Origin: Clostridium carboxidivorans P7
Lineage (GTDB): Bacteria; Bacillota; Clostridia; Clostridiales; Clostridiaceae
Assembly (NCBI RefSeq): GCF_001038625.1
Contig: NZ_CP011803.1
Location: 2,728,001-2,792,000 of the forward strand
Direction of reading: 5' to 3'
Length of the DNA: 64,000 nt
A program made the translations under genes and the position numbers. Under the pieces are notes generated by a model. It did not search any database and had not been told where the DNA came from. It saw nothing but the letters and a program-made list of their open reading frames with translations. Below are positions 18,519 to 27,117 of this stretch, one piece after another (position 1 is the first letter of the stretch; the number at the start of each line of letters is the position of its first letter).

Positions 18519-18983
18519 TTATTTTTCAAAAGCATCAATTTGCTTTTCTAATGAGTTAAGCAATTCTCTAAAAAATGTCTTGTTTTCTTCTGCTGCATTT
18601 TCAAGTAAATCGTCAAAAATCTCTTCATATTTTTTATGTAACTTTTCATGATGCATATAGGCTATCTCCCCCTTTGAAGTCAGCCTTAACAAAAGTCTTG
18701 ACTGATTGCGGGGATCAGTATCTTTAATAATCATACCTTTACGGTCAAGCTTCATAATAATCTGGGAAACTGCTCCTTTCGTAACTCCAAGCATATCAGC
18801 CAAACCTGTCACATGAATACCTTCATTTTCTTTTATGGATTTGATCATGTGAATTTCAGCTTCATATAAGGGTTTATCCGTCCCATAATATCTAGTTTTC
18901 TTATCAAATTCGGAAATTTTTGATACTATTCTTAAAAAAGTATAACTTATTTTATTTCTATTTTTAAATTTCATATTCATCAT
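18519..18983 (-). CDS. MarR-family transcriptional regulator
   Basis: A 154-residue winged-helix protein: the helix-turn-helix reads GIHVTGLADMLGVTKGAVSQ, followed by LDRKGMI and the wing DPRNQSRLLLRLTSKG. MarR dimers repress efflux genes and release on ligand binding. The gene is followed by the MATE exporter gene in the same direction, with candidate operators between them. The first codons offer several Met starts (residues 1, 2 and 4), so the exact start is uncertain by a few residues. Confidence 0.92.
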   Translation of the reverse strand: MMNMKFKNRNKISYTFLRIVSKISEFDKKTRYYGTDKPLYEAEIHMIKSIKENEGIHVTGLADMLGVTKGAVSQIIMKLDRKGMIIKDTDPRNQSRLLLRLTSKGEIAYMHHEKLHKKYEEIFDDLLENAAEENKTFFRELLNSLEKQIDAFEK

Positions 18984-19183
18984 AGCAATAGTATATAGCT
19001 GCTAAACACATTTGTCAATCATGATAGAAATTTAAAATATAACAAACTCCTATTTTTCATGCTTAACACATAATGTAAATAAGTAAGAGCTTTTTTATAA
19101 AAAGCAAATTGATATAATAAAAAGAATGTATTTGTGTTAAGATTAAATTAAAAATTTAAGATGAAACAACCTAGGAGGTTATT

Positions 19184-20044
19184 ATGACAATAGAAAATAT
19201 GATTAAATGCTGTGATAATTTAACCCCAACAGAAAGTCAATTAGCACAATACATTCTACAAAATAAAAAGGGAATTGAAAAATTATCTATTCAAAAGCTT
19301 TCTGAGGAAACCTTTATATCAAAATCTGGAATTCATAGGTTTTGTAAGAAAATAGAAATTAATGGATTTAATGAACTTAAGGTAAAACTTGCTCAAGACA
19401 TTGTGGAAGAAAGTAAAATTGATACTGAAATTGATGTTAATTTTCCATTTGATTCTAATGATACTCAAAAAATAATAGCTCAGAAGCTGTTAAAATTATA
19501 TGAAGCATCAATAGCTGATACTTATAACTCTATTGATTTAGAGGTGTTGAATAAATCTGTTAAATTACTGCAAAATGCAGATATTATAGATATATATACC
19601 CATGCACATAATATTAATGTTGCAGAAAATTTTCAAGATAAAATGCGCTCAATTGGGAAACTGGTTAATTGTCCAAAATCATTTTATGAACAGCGCTGTA
19701 CTGCAACAGCATCTAAAAAGAATCATGCAGCTATTATTTTATCATATTCAGGAAAGGCAGCTTTTTTACCTTCCATTGTGAAAATATTACATAAAAAGGA
19801 GATAGAAATAATTTGGATAGGCAGGCTTGGAAAGAGTGTTGAATCAAATCATATAAAGCATAATTTATATATAAGCAATAGAGAAAATTTAAGAAATAGA
19901 ATATCTCAGTTTTCATCGCATATTGCAATGCAGTACATGTTAGATGTGATTTTTAGCTGCATTTTTAAAATAGATTATGAGAGAAATATACATTATATTA
20001 AAGAGGTTGAAAATATTGTTGATGATAGAAATATTAACGAATAG
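19184..20044 (+). CDS. MurR/RpiR-family regulator (HTH + SIS domain)
   Basis: The N-terminal HTH_6 domain (residues 1-77, with LSEETFISKSGIHRFCKKI) is followed by a SIS sugar-phosphate-binding domain (about 125-265, with ILSYSGKAAFLPSIVKIL). These proteins sense a phosphorylated sugar. A strong AGGAGG precedes the ATG. It lies upstream of a GH4 phospho-glycosidase gene in the same direction, separated by a terminator and a tandem direct repeat, so it probably controls that gene. No sugar transporter is adjacent, so the sugar must enter through a PTS encoded elsewhere. Confidence 0.92.
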   Translation: MTIENMIKCCDNLTPTESQLAQYILQNKKGIEKLSIQKLSEETFISKSGIHRFCKKIEINGFNELKVKLAQDIVEESKIDTEIDVNFPFDSNDTQKIIAQKLLKLYEASIADTYNSIDLEVLNKSVKLLQNADIIDIYTHAHNINVAENFQDKMRSIGKLVNCPKSFYEQRCTATASKKNHAAIILSYSGKAAFLPSIVKILHKKEIEIIWIGRLGKSVESNHIKHNLYISNRENLRNRISQFSSHIAMQYMLDVIFSCIFKIDYERNIHYIKEVENIVDDRNINE

Positions 20045-20071
20045 GAAAAATACTATTTTTATTACATTGTT

Positions 20072-20108
20072 AAAAGCTCATTAGAAAAAATTTCTGATGG
20101 GCTTTTTT
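20072..20108 (+). terminator. Terminator of the RpiR gene
   Basis: A 16-bp stem with G-U pairs (20072-20087 with 20091-20106) ends in a run of seven T on the plus strand, 28 bases after the RpiR stop. Confidence 0.85.
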
Positions 20109-20133
20109 TAATTTGGAATGTGAAAATTAATTA

Positions 20134-20153
20134 AAAGTTTCAAAAAGTTTCAA
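20134..20153. promoter_or_regulatory. Tandem AAAGTTTCAA repeat, candidate RpiR operator
   Basis: Two perfect 10-bp copies lie end to end, so one helical turn apart, about 160 bases upstream of the GH4 gene. RpiR-type regulators bind TGAAA/TTTCA half-sites. This is the most likely control site for the glycosidase. Confidence 0.5.
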
Positions 20154-20314
20154 TATAATGTGTAGATTAATGGTAATTTTTAAAAAAAGTATCAGAATAG
20201 CTTACATCCATTGATTTAAGTAGTTACAGGTAATATATTATAACCATAAAAATTTTCTTTTATTTAAAATTCAAAAAATTATATAAGCAAATAAATAGAT
20301 TGGAGGAAAAATAT

Positions 20315-21703
20315 ATGAAGAATCCTATAAAAATTGTAACTATTGGAGGTGGAAGCAGCTATACACCAGAATTGATTGAAGGTTTTATTAAGCGATATGA
20401 TGAAATGCCAATAAGTGAAATTTGGTTAGTTGATATTGAAGATGGAAAAGAAAAGTTAGATATAATTGGAAAGCTAGCACAACGTATGTGGGATGCTACA
20501 CCATACGATGTAAAAGTAATTACAACCTTAAATAGAAAGGAAGCATTAAAAGGTGCTGATTTTGTAACAACGCAATTTAGAGTTGGGTTATTAGATGCAA
20601 GAATTAAAGATGAGAGGATACCATCTCTACATGGAATGTTAGGACAAGAAACTAATGGCGCAGGTGGAATGTTTAAATCATTTAGAACAATTCCAGTAAT
20701 AAAAGAAATTGTTGAAGATATGAAGATGTTATGTCCAGATGCATGGCTAATTAATTTTACTAATCCTAGTGGAATTATTACAGAAGCAGTAATTAAACAT
20801 TTTGGATGGAAAAAGTGTATTGGATTGTGTAATGTTCCAGTGATTGCAATGATGAATGAACCAAAAATTATTGAAAAACAAACTTCAGAGTTAAATTATC
20901 AATTTGCAGGACTAAACCATTTTCATTGGCATAAAGTATTTGATGAAAATGGAAGAGATATAACTTATCAGTTAATAGAGCATATTAATGAAAAAGGTGG
21001 TGGGACACCGGTTAACATTTATCAAGCTGAATTTCCATTAGAATTATTGCATTCCATGAATTTGCTGCCTTGTGGATATCATCGTTATTACTACTCAGAA
21101 AAAGAGATGTTAGAGCACAGCATAGAAGAATTCAAAAAAGGTGGAACTCGTGCAGAACAAATGAAAGAAGTAGAAGCTTCTCTCTTTGAAATATATAAAA
21201 ATCCAAACTTAAATAAAAAGCCTGAAGAACTTCAAAAACGTGGAGGAGCATATTATAGTGATGCAGCTTGTGAATGCATAAGTGCAATATATAATAATAA
21301 GGGAATTCGTATGGTGGTAAGTACACAAAATAATGGAGCTATACCTTGTCTTAGTCCAGATTCTATTGTTGAAGTTTCATGCATAATTTCTGCTAAAGGA
21401 GCAGAACCAATTGTATGGGGTGACATGGGATCCTTTGAAAAAGGGCAGCTTCAGATTATGAAAGCAATGGAAGAATGTACTATAAACGCTGCATTATCAG
21501 GTGATTACGGAACAGCGTTACAAGCATTTACAATAAACCCATTAGTTCAAAAGGGAAGTGAATCTAGACAAGTATTAGATGAATTATTGGTTGCACATGA
21601 AAAGTATCTTCCTCAATTTAAAGAAAAGATAACAGAGTTAAAGAAACAAGGGATAGCATCAAAAGATCCTGTAGTAGTAGATTTAATGAAAAATGGACAT
21701 TAA
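20315..21703 (+). CDS. Family 4 glycoside hydrolase, 6-phospho-beta-glucosidase type
   Basis: GH4 enzymes hydrolyse phosphorylated disaccharides using NAD+ and a divalent metal. Visible features: Rossmann loop VTIGGGSSYTPELIEG at the N-terminus, NFTNPSG near 145, the metal-binding Cys in IGLCNVP and His in AGLNHFHW. Length (462) is normal. The frame opens at a TTG inside the ribosome site; the ATG at 20315 follows GGAGG at proper spacing. It is preceded by an RpiR regulator. The exact substrate (cellobiose-6-P or related) is inferred from the LicH/CelF-like sequence. Confidence 0.9.
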   Translation: MKNPIKIVTIGGGSSYTPELIEGFIKRYDEMPISEIWLVDIEDGKEKLDIIGKLAQRMWDATPYDVKVITTLNRKEALKGADFVTTQFRVGLLDARIKDERIPSLHGMLGQETNGAGGMFKSFRTIPVIKEIVEDMKMLCPDAWLINFTNPSGIITEAVIKHFGWKKCIGLCNVPVIAMMNEPKIIEKQTSELNYQFAGLNHFHWHKVFDENGRDITYQLIEHINEKGGGTPVNIYQAEFPLELLHSMNLLPCGYHRYYYSEKEMLEHSIEEFKKGGTRAEQMKEVEASLFEIYKNPNLNKKPEELQKRGGAYYSDAACECISAIYNNKGIRMVVSTQNNGAIPCLSPDSIVEVSCIISAKGAEPIVWGDMGSFEKGQLQIMKAMEECTINAALSGDYGTALQAFTINPLVQKGSESRQVLDELLVAHEKYLPQFKEKITELKKQGIASKDPVVVDLMKNGH

Positions 21704-21796
21704 AAGACTTCTGCAAATAAACATACTGACTAAGTTATCAAGGAGAAAAGAAAAAGAGGTATTGGCTTTACTTTGAGCAATTTTATTTTATTGTTA

Positions 21797-21825
21797 TTGA
21801 CATATGTCAGATATAAGTTTATTAT
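21797..21825 (+). promoter_or_regulatory. Promoter with palindromic operator for the NifX-like gene
   Basis: TTGACA (21797-21802), a 17-base spacer and TATTAT (21820-21825) form a good promoter. Its -35 box is embedded in the perfect palindrome TGACATATGTCA (21798-21809). The same 12-mer overlaps the -35 box of the DUF134 gene at 23397-23408, which indicates a shared repressor. Confidence 0.75.
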
Positions 21826-21891
21826 ATATATAAAGAGCATATGACAATAACTTATAATATGTTAAATAATTTAGAAGGAAGGTATTTATAC

Positions 21892-22254
21892 ATGAAAATT
21901 GCATTGCCATCTCGTGGAAATCAAATTGATGATCATTTTGGTCACTGTGAATACTTTACTGTTTTTACAGTTGATACAGCTGCAAAAAAGGTAGTTGATT
22001 CACAAGTTGTTCCATCACCAGCAGGATGTGGCTGTAAATCAAATATTGCACAGACCCTTGCAGCAATGGGTGTTACACTTATGCTTGCAGGTAATATGGG
22101 AGAAGGTGCAGTAAGAGTACTAAAGAATTCTGGCATTGATGTAGTACGTGGATGTTCAGGTGACATAAATTCAGTAGCTAATAGCTGGATTCAAGGTTCA
22201 CTTGTAGATTCTGGTGACTGCTGCCATGAACATGAACATGGATGTCATAGTTAA
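21892..22254 (+). CDS. NifX/NifB-type dinitrogenase iron-molybdenum cofactor-binding family protein
   Basis: A 120-residue single-domain member of the NifX/NafY family, with MKIALPSRGNQIDDHFGHCE at the N-terminus and a Cys/His-rich tail (CCHEHEHGCHS) likely to bind metal. Stand-alone members are common in anaerobes lacking nitrogenase and are thought to carry Fe-S or metal clusters. AGAAGGAAGG precedes the ATG at 21892; the in-frame ATG at 21841 has no ribosome site. The promoter carries the same palindrome as the DUF134 operon at 23312, so the two are probably co-regulated. Confidence 0.88.
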   Translation: MKIALPSRGNQIDDHFGHCEYFTVFTVDTAAKKVVDSQVVPSPAGCGCKSNIAQTLAAMGVTLMLAGNMGEGAVRVLKNSGIDVVRGCSGDINSVANSWIQGSLVDSGDCCHEHEHGCHS

Positions 22255-22279
22255 TTTCTATTTAATATATACCCATTAA

Positions 22280-22322
22280 AAAGCCAGTTAGAATAGTTTT
22301 TAAAATTATTCTAACTGGCTTT
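22280..22322. terminator. Bidirectional terminator between NifX-like and C_GCAxxG_C_C genes
   Basis: A perfect 16-bp stem (22280-22295 with 22307-22322, core AAGCCAGTTAGAATA) lies at a tail-to-tail junction. A near copy occurs at 44903-44941. Confidence 0.85.
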
Positions 22323-22356
22323 ATTAATTGCCTAGATATGAAAAATCCACCTGATA

Positions 22357-22872
22357 CTAAGAACTCTGTTTATTGGATTTTATATATTCATACATAATTT
22401 CTGCAGCACTAGCAACAATCTCTACACAGGGACGTTTTTTATAATATTCCTTTGTTCTTTCCTCAGGTATGTAACTTTCACTTTGAACAGATAGTCCTAA
22501 AAGTTCTCTACAAATTAATGAGCCATTATTTTCTTTAAATTTCTCAGCAAGCTGTTGAATACGCTTATAATGTTCTGCTTTTGACAATCTATCCTCTGGA
22601 TCAACATAACCATACTTCATACCAGCTACCATAAACATGCCGCTTACTGCTCCACAAACCTCTCGCAGCCTACCCATACCTCCACCAAAAGAAGATGATA
22701 TTTTAAGCGCTGTTTCAAAATCCATTCCACATTCTTCACAAAAAGCTTCAAATACGGACTGTGAGCAATTATACCCTTGCTTAAACAATTCCACCGCACG
22801 CTCCTTAAAACTGTTAATCTCACTGTATTTACTACTGCATACATTATGATTATGCTTACAATTTTCGCTCAT
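22357..22872 (-). CDS. C_GCAxxG_C_C family probable redox protein
   Basis: A 171-residue protein with the family cysteines: GYNCSQ (Cys36), a glycine-rich FGGGMGR, VCGAVSG (Cys73), a later CRELLG and a CVEIVA segment. The N-terminus has extra Cys/His (CKHNHNVC). The family is thought to bind a cofactor through these cysteines, but no reaction is established. It is 53 bases downstream of the DUF134 gene on the same strand and so is probably in its operon. A smaller paralogue lies at 33203-33559. Confidence 0.88.
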   Translation of the reverse strand: MSENCKHNHNVCSSKYSEINSFKERAVELFKQGYNCSQSVFEAFCEECGMDFETALKISSSFGGGMGRLREVCGAVSGMFMVAGMKYGYVDPEDRLSKAEHYKRIQQLAEKFKENNGSLICRELLGLSVQSESYIPEERTKEYYKKRPCVEIVASAAEIMYEYIKSNKQSS

Positions 22873-22925
22873 TTTTTGTAACTCCTTTTACTTCATACTA
22901 TTAATTATGCTTCCTAGAAGTACTT

Positions 22926-23312
22926 TTATTTCAATACATCTTTATCTTCATTTTTCACAAAATTTCTATTACAATCATGTCTGCAGCATCTTGGGCCACC
23001 ACAAAATTTTTCAAATCCATTACAAAGTTTATAATCTCCTCCCTCAATTCTTAGCACCCTGCCATTCACTAATGACTCTGCAAGTTTTCTTCTCGCATCA
23101 TTATATATACCTTGAACTGTTGTACGTGCAATATTCATTTGATTGGCACATTCTTCCTGAGTAAACCCTTCCAAATCAATTAGTCGTATGGTTTCATATT
23201 CATCAACAGTCATGGTTATAAAATCCTCTTCATCAATAGGAACATTAAGTGGGCCATATATATCTCTTTGCGGTAAGCAGCATACTCTTCTGCATTTTCT
23301 TGGTCTAGGCAT
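22926..23312 (-). CDS. DUF134 (UPF0251) helix-turn-helix regulator, first copy
   Basis: A 128-residue DUF134 protein: start [12 protein letters not shown], then [20 protein letters not shown] and a sigma-70 region 4-like HTH ([20 protein letters not shown]), with a Cys-rich C-terminus ([11 protein letters not shown]). The fold and Cys clusters suggest a metal- or Fe-S-responsive DNA-binding protein. Its promoter carries the palindrome TGACATATGTCA over the -35 box, shared with the NifX-like gene at 21892, which suggests autoregulation. A second copy is at 38115-38561. Function is inferred; few members have been studied. Confidence 0.9.
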   Translation of the reverse strand: MPRPRKCRRVCCLPQRDIYGPLNVPIDEEDFITMTVDEYETIRLIDLEGFTQEECANQMNIARTTVQGIYNDARRKLAESLVNGRVLRIEGGDYKLCNGFEKFCGGPRCCRHDCNRNFVKNEDKDVLK

Positions 23313-23381
23313 AAATATTCACCTCATTTATAACAAAATCAGCACTTCATTTTAGTTATTACTACATATCATTTTAATTTT

Positions 23382-23409
23382 ATTTTACTATTTTTATGAC
23401 ATATGTCAA
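23382..23409 (-). promoter_or_regulatory. Promoter with palindromic operator for the DUF134 operon
   Basis: On the minus strand TTGACA (23404-23409), a 16-base spacer and TAAAAT (23382-23387). The -35 box overlaps the perfect palindrome TGACATATGTCA (23397-23408), identical to that at 21798-21809. Confidence 0.7.
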
Positions 23410-23448
23410 ATAAAGATCTACTAACTTAATTGCTCTTTCTAAAATTAA

Positions 23449-23512
23449 TTGTTGATAAAAAATTCAAGAGTAATTCACTCTTGGAAAATGATGTAAACAG
23501 TTTTATCAACAA
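23449..23512. other. Nested inverted repeats in the DUF134/eda intergenic region
   Basis: This 323-base gap (23313-23635) holds the DUF134 promoter, this structure and the eda terminator. An outer 12-bp perfect arm pair TTGTTGATAAAA/TTTTATCAACAA (23449-23460, 23501-23512) encloses an inner 7-bp pair CAAGAGT/ACTCTTG (23465-23471, 23477-23483). There is no reading frame. It may be a small structured RNA or a protein site. Confidence 0.4.
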
Positions 23513-23534
23513 GTTTATATATTAAAATGAAAAA

Positions 23535-23580
23535 ATAGCCTTATATCTTAAATTACCATGTAAAATAAGATATAGGCTTT
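23535..23580 (-). terminator. Terminator of the eda-containing operon
   Basis: A 14-15 bp stem with one bulge (23535-23550 with 23566-23580, core AGCCTATATCTTA) is followed on the minus strand by a T-rich tract. It closes the hexuronate gene block. Confidence 0.8.
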
Positions 23581-23635
23581 ATTTCATAATATATAAGAAC
23601 CTTACTATATAATTTTATATGAGGTATTAACAAAT

Positions 23636-24280
23636 TTAAAGTCTTGCTTCCTTAACTTTTTGTACGAACTTCTTAGCAGTTTCAGTTACTTTATCATAGT
23701 CCCCAGTTTCTGCTCCAGCAGTAAGTTTTCCACCTACTCCAACAGCAACACAACCATTTTTTATCCACTGGTCTACATTATCCAGACTTACTCCACCAGT
23801 AGGCATAATAGGTATCTGTGGAAGAGGTGCTTTTATGCCCTTTACTATGCTTGGACCATAAGCACTTCCAGGAAATAATTTTATTATGGACACACCAGCT
23901 TCCATTGCTGTTATCATTTCATTCACAGTCATGCAACCTGCCATATAAGGTATTTGATATCTATTGCATAGTTTAGCAGTTTCTAAATTAAAACCAGGAC
24001 TTACAATGTATTTGGCTCCTGCAAGTATTGCTATTCTTGCAGTTTCACTATCTAAAACTGTTCCAGCACCTAATATTAATTCATCTTTTGAAAATTTATT
24101 TTTTAAAGAAGTTATTACTTTATCTGCATCAGGCACCGTAAAAGTAAGTTCAATTGCAGGTATACCACCATCTATACATGCTTTAGAAATTTTTTCAGCA
24201 GATTCTGGAGTTTCAGCCCTTACAACAGCTACTACACCCACTTCTTCAATTCTTCTTAAAGTTTCAATTTTTTCAATCAT
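23636..24280 (-). CDS. eda: KDPG/KHG aldolase
   Basis: Class I aldolase that splits 2-keto-3-deoxy-6-phosphogluconate into pyruvate and glyceraldehyde 3-phosphate, the last step of the hexuronate route. Visible: VVRAETPESA, the catalytic Glu in PAIELTFTVP (about 45), GAGTVLD, KYIVSPGF, the Schiff-base Lys in SIIKLFPGSAYG (about 133) and the phosphate-binding MPTGGV. Length 214 is typical. It is the last gene of the minus-strand cluster and is followed by a terminator. TAAGGAG precedes the ATG. Confidence 0.96.
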   Translation of the reverse strand: MIEKIETLRRIEEVGVVAVVRAETPESAEKISKACIDGGIPAIELTFTVPDADKVITSLKNKFSKDELILGAGTVLDSETARIAILAGAKYIVSPGFNLETAKLCNRYQIPYMAGCMTVNEMITAMEAGVSIIKLFPGSAYGPSIVKGIKAPLPQIPIMPTGGVSLDNVDQWIKNGCVAVGVGGKLTAGAETGDYDKVTETAKKFVQKVKEARL

Positions 24281-24332
24281 TGCGTATATCTCCTTACTTA
24301 AAATTATTTTTTCAAGTCAACTATAACTAAAA

Positions 24333-25676
24333 TTACGCTGCATCATCTAAATCATTTAAATCTCTTCCAGTGACATCTTCAGAAACATAAGCACTAAAGA
24401 ACGTACTTAAAGAAAATATAATAAGCATTATAGCAATTGGAACCCAACTGCCTGAAACTGCTGATACCCAACTAGCTGCAATTAAAGGACCAAAACCAGT
24501 AGCTATAAGACCTGCTATTTCTTTAGCAAGAGAAACCAAAGTAACTCTATTTTTTGATCCAAATAATTCACTTAGCATTACATTTTCTAAAGCAAACATT
24601 CCTTGACAACCAACATTCAAACCGATTACTAGTCCAATTGTCAGCAAAACAACATTTTTCGAATTAATCATCATCATCATTGGAATTGCGTAAACTGCCA
24701 TAGCAAATGATAAAATCATATATATTTTTCTTCTTCCAAATTTATCGCCAAGATATCCAACCACAGGAATAGTTATAAAAGATACTAAAGATGAAATAAT
24801 ATTGGCATTAGTTGCAACAGTTTTTTGCATCAAAAGAACAGTAACAACAAAACCAGCTAGATATGTTTGTAAAACACCACTATTACCAGCTTGTCCAAAA
24901 CGTAATCCCAAAGCAACTAAAAAGCTCTTCTTTCCTTTTCTCTCAGCTTTAACTGGTTTACTATTTTTTCCTATTTCTTCTCTTTCTTTTAAAAGCAGCT
25001 TTTTCTTCTCTTCCATAACTGGACTTTCTTTAACAAACATTCTAATTAAAATTGCTGCAATCATGACAATAAAAGAGGCAAAAAACGGAATTCTCCATCC
25101 CCATGTAAGCAAATCGTTTCCTTTAATATTCGTTAAAATGATAGTCCAAATTAAATTCGCTAATAATGTTCCAGATGAAGTTCCTAAACAAACTAAACTA
25201 CCAATTAAACCTCTCGTTTTCACCTTTGAAAACTCAGCAACCATAACACCGGCACCGCTTATTTCTGCTCCAGCACCTAAACCCTGAAAAATTCGCAGTA
25301 CAACTAATCCAATTGGAGCTAATATGCCAACTTTTTCATAAGTAGGCAAGAAACCTATTAATGTTGATGCAAGTCCCATAAGAGTTATAGTAACAAAAAG
25401 AACTGTTCTACGTCCCATTTTATCACCAATTCTTCCAAACATATATGCTCCAACTAACCTAGCAACATATCCAGCTCCATATGTTCCCATGGACATTATT
25501 AAACCCATCGCAGGACTTGCATTTGGAAAAAATATCTTATTAAAAACAATAGCTGCTGCAAGAGAATATAACTGAAAATCCATAAATTCCATTGCAGTTC
25601 CAAGCCAGCCACTTGCAGCAACTTTAACCAATTCTTTTGTTTCAATCTGATAAGTACTATTATCATTTTTCTCCAT
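24333..25676 (-). CDS. MFS transporter, metabolite:H+ symporter (MHS) type
   Basis: A 447-residue twelve-helix transporter. MEFMDFQLYSLAAAIVFNKI, the A-motif GRIGDKMGRRTVL after helix 2 and a second copy GYLGDKFGRRKIY after helix 8 mark the MHS/sugar-porter branch (ProP, ShiA, KgtP relatives). A basic cytoplasmic loop (about 210-250) links the halves. It lies between the dehydrogenase and eda genes in the hexuronate cluster, so the likely cargo is a hexuronate or aldonate such as gulonate, galactonate or glucuronate. The cargo is inferred from context only. Confidence 0.88.
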   Translation of the reverse strand: MEKNDNSTYQIETKELVKVAASGWLGTAMEFMDFQLYSLAAAIVFNKIFFPNASPAMGLIMSMGTYGAGYVARLVGAYMFGRIGDKMGRRTVLFVTITLMGLASTLIGFLPTYEKVGILAPIGLVVLRIFQGLGAGAEISGAGVMVAEFSKVKTRGLIGSLVCLGTSSGTLLANLIWTIILTNIKGNDLLTWGWRIPFFASFIVMIAAILIRMFVKESPVMEEKKKLLLKEREEIGKNSKPVKAERKGKKSFLVALGLRFGQAGNSGVLQTYLAGFVVTVLLMQKTVATNANIISSLVSFITIPVVGYLGDKFGRRKIYMILSFAMAVYAIPMMMMINSKNVVLLTIGLVIGLNVGCQGMFALENVMLSELFGSKNRVTLVSLAKEIAGLIATGFGPLIAASWVSAVSGSWVPIAIMLIIFSLSTFFSAYVSEDVTGRDLNDLDDAA

Positions 25677-25793
25677 TTTTACTACACCTTCCTAACTATT
25701 TATAAAAAATTTTAACTTTATTTTCTAATATCTAGTCCTAATTTCCAAACTGCCTTAACCTTAAATGATTTAACAAACACAGAGTAATTTTAA

Positions 25794-26816
25794 CTAATCT
25801 TCAAAAGTAAGAATCATTTTTTTAACCTTCTCAGGATCTTTATCAATAAAATCAAGAGCTTCTTGAACTTGATCAAATTTAAATTTATGTGTAATTAATC
25901 CATCACTTTTTAACATTCCAGATTCCATTAAACGAATAACATTATCAAATTGATATGCTTGTAGTCTAGTACCCACAACAGTTAATTGATTTTTAGTAAT
26001 AGGCATCTGTGGAACTTGTGATGCTTTCTCAGAAAATCCTAAAACAACAATAGTACCAGCTGGTGATGCCAAATCAAATCCAAGTTCAAATGTCTTTGGA
26101 GATCCAACTGCATCAATAACCTTATTTACACCTTCTCCATTTGTCCAATCTTTAACTGCCTCTTTAATATCTTCTTTTGCAACATTAACAACTCTATCTG
26201 CGCCATTTTCTTTAGCAAATTTCAACTTATCTTCAACAACATCTGTTATCATTACTGTTGCGCCTTTGATCTTAGCTAATTTAAGTATACATATTCCTAT
26301 AGGTCCTGCTCCTTGAATAAGCACAGTATCTCCAACACCAACATCACCACGTGCTGTTGAATTTGCACCAATTGTATATGGTTCAGCTAATACTGCAGTA
26401 TCCCAATCTAAATCCTTATTCATTACATGACATTGTTTTTCAGGTACTGTGAAATACTCTCTCATACCACCATCTTCATGAACACCAAATACAGATAAAT
26501 CCTTACATACATTAGGCATACCATGACGACATGCATAGCATTTTCCACAATAGTTAATTGGTTCGATTACAACATGATCACCAACACTAAGATTTTTTAC
26601 ATCATCTCCAATTTCAACAACTTCACCAACAACTTCATGTCCCATAACCCTTGGTAGTACAGCTAATGGATTTTCACCATGGTATAAATGAACATCAGAT
26701 CCACAAATTCCAACTCTTTTTGTTTTTATTAGAACATCATCTAATTTTGTAATTTTAGGTATTTCCACTTCTTCTAATCTAAGATCATCTTTTCCATAAA
26801 CTCTTGCAATTTTCAT
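25794..26816 (-). CDS. Zinc-dependent dehydrogenase, probable L-gulonate/galactonate 5-dehydrogenase (RspB-like)
   Basis: Medium-chain zinc dehydrogenase of 340 residues. The catalytic zinc ligands are in GICGSDVHLYHGE and MGHEVVGE; the structural zinc loop is CGKCYACRHGMPNVC; the NAD-binding Rossmann motif is GAGPIG near 175. The family oxidises polyols and sugar acids. In a cluster with uxuA, uxuB, kdgK and eda it would feed an aldonate (for example L-gulonate or L-galactonate) into fructuronate or tagaturonate, as RspB-like and LgoD enzymes do. AAAGGAG precedes the ATG. The substrate is inferred from context. Confidence 0.85.
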   Translation of the reverse strand: MKIARVYGKDDLRLEEVEIPKITKLDDVLIKTKRVGICGSDVHLYHGENPLAVLPRVMGHEVVGEVVEIGDDVKNLSVGDHVVIEPINYCGKCYACRHGMPNVCKDLSVFGVHEDGGMREYFTVPEKQCHVMNKDLDWDTAVLAEPYTIGANSTARGDVGVGDTVLIQGAGPIGICILKLAKIKGATVMITDVVEDKLKFAKENGADRVVNVAKEDIKEAVKDWTNGEGVNKVIDAVGSPKTFELGFDLASPAGTIVVLGFSEKASQVPQMPITKNQLTVVGTRLQAYQFDNVIRLMESGMLKSDGLITHKFKFDQVQEALDFIDKDPEKVKKMILTFED

Positions 26817-26892
26817 AATTTTTTTCTCTCCTTTATATATACTTAGTAAATTTTTATTTATCTTAATTTATGTATGTTTCTTAACATTCTAC

Positions 26893-26910
26893 ATAAGAAA
26901 ACGTTTTTAT
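26893..26910. promoter_or_regulatory. Possible cre (CcpA) site upstream of the dehydrogenase
   Basis: In the 301-base gap 26817-27117, ATAAGAAAACGTTTTTAT has a central CG with near-symmetric A/T arms, resembling catabolite-response elements. It lies about 80 bases upstream of the dehydrogenase start. The match to the cre consensus is partial. Confidence 0.35.
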
Positions 26911-27035
26911 AAATATTAAAAATAATAAATTATTTTTAATAGCATTTGTTAGTTAATTTAATTTGTGTTATACTAAATTTTGCAAATAATTTTTAGATAT
27001 TGTTTAAAAAGTTTTATTTTCTAGACATTTTATTT

Positions 27036-27082
27036 CATAAATTGTCATATTAAGATGGCGGTCTTCGTAGTGACAATTTATG
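27036..27082. repeat. Spaced inverted repeat between uxuA and the dehydrogenase
   Basis: Perfect 12-bp arms CATAAATTGTCA (27036-27047) and TGACAATTTATG (27071-27082) enclose 23 bases that contain a small AAGATggcgGTCTT-type hairpin. It lies 36 bases after the uxuA stop. No T run follows, so it may be an mRNA processing or stability structure or an operator rather than a terminator. Confidence 0.5.
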
Positions 27083-27117
27083 AATATAAAATGCCTATTT
27101 TTTGCATAAACTCAATC

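Noticed and set aside
24802..25287. 161-codon plus-strand frame
   Set aside because: Antisense shadow of the MHS transporter gene.
26817..27117. Riboswitch in the long leader of the dehydrogenase gene
   Set aside because: No known riboswitch core was recognised; only a spaced dyad and a possible cre site are present.
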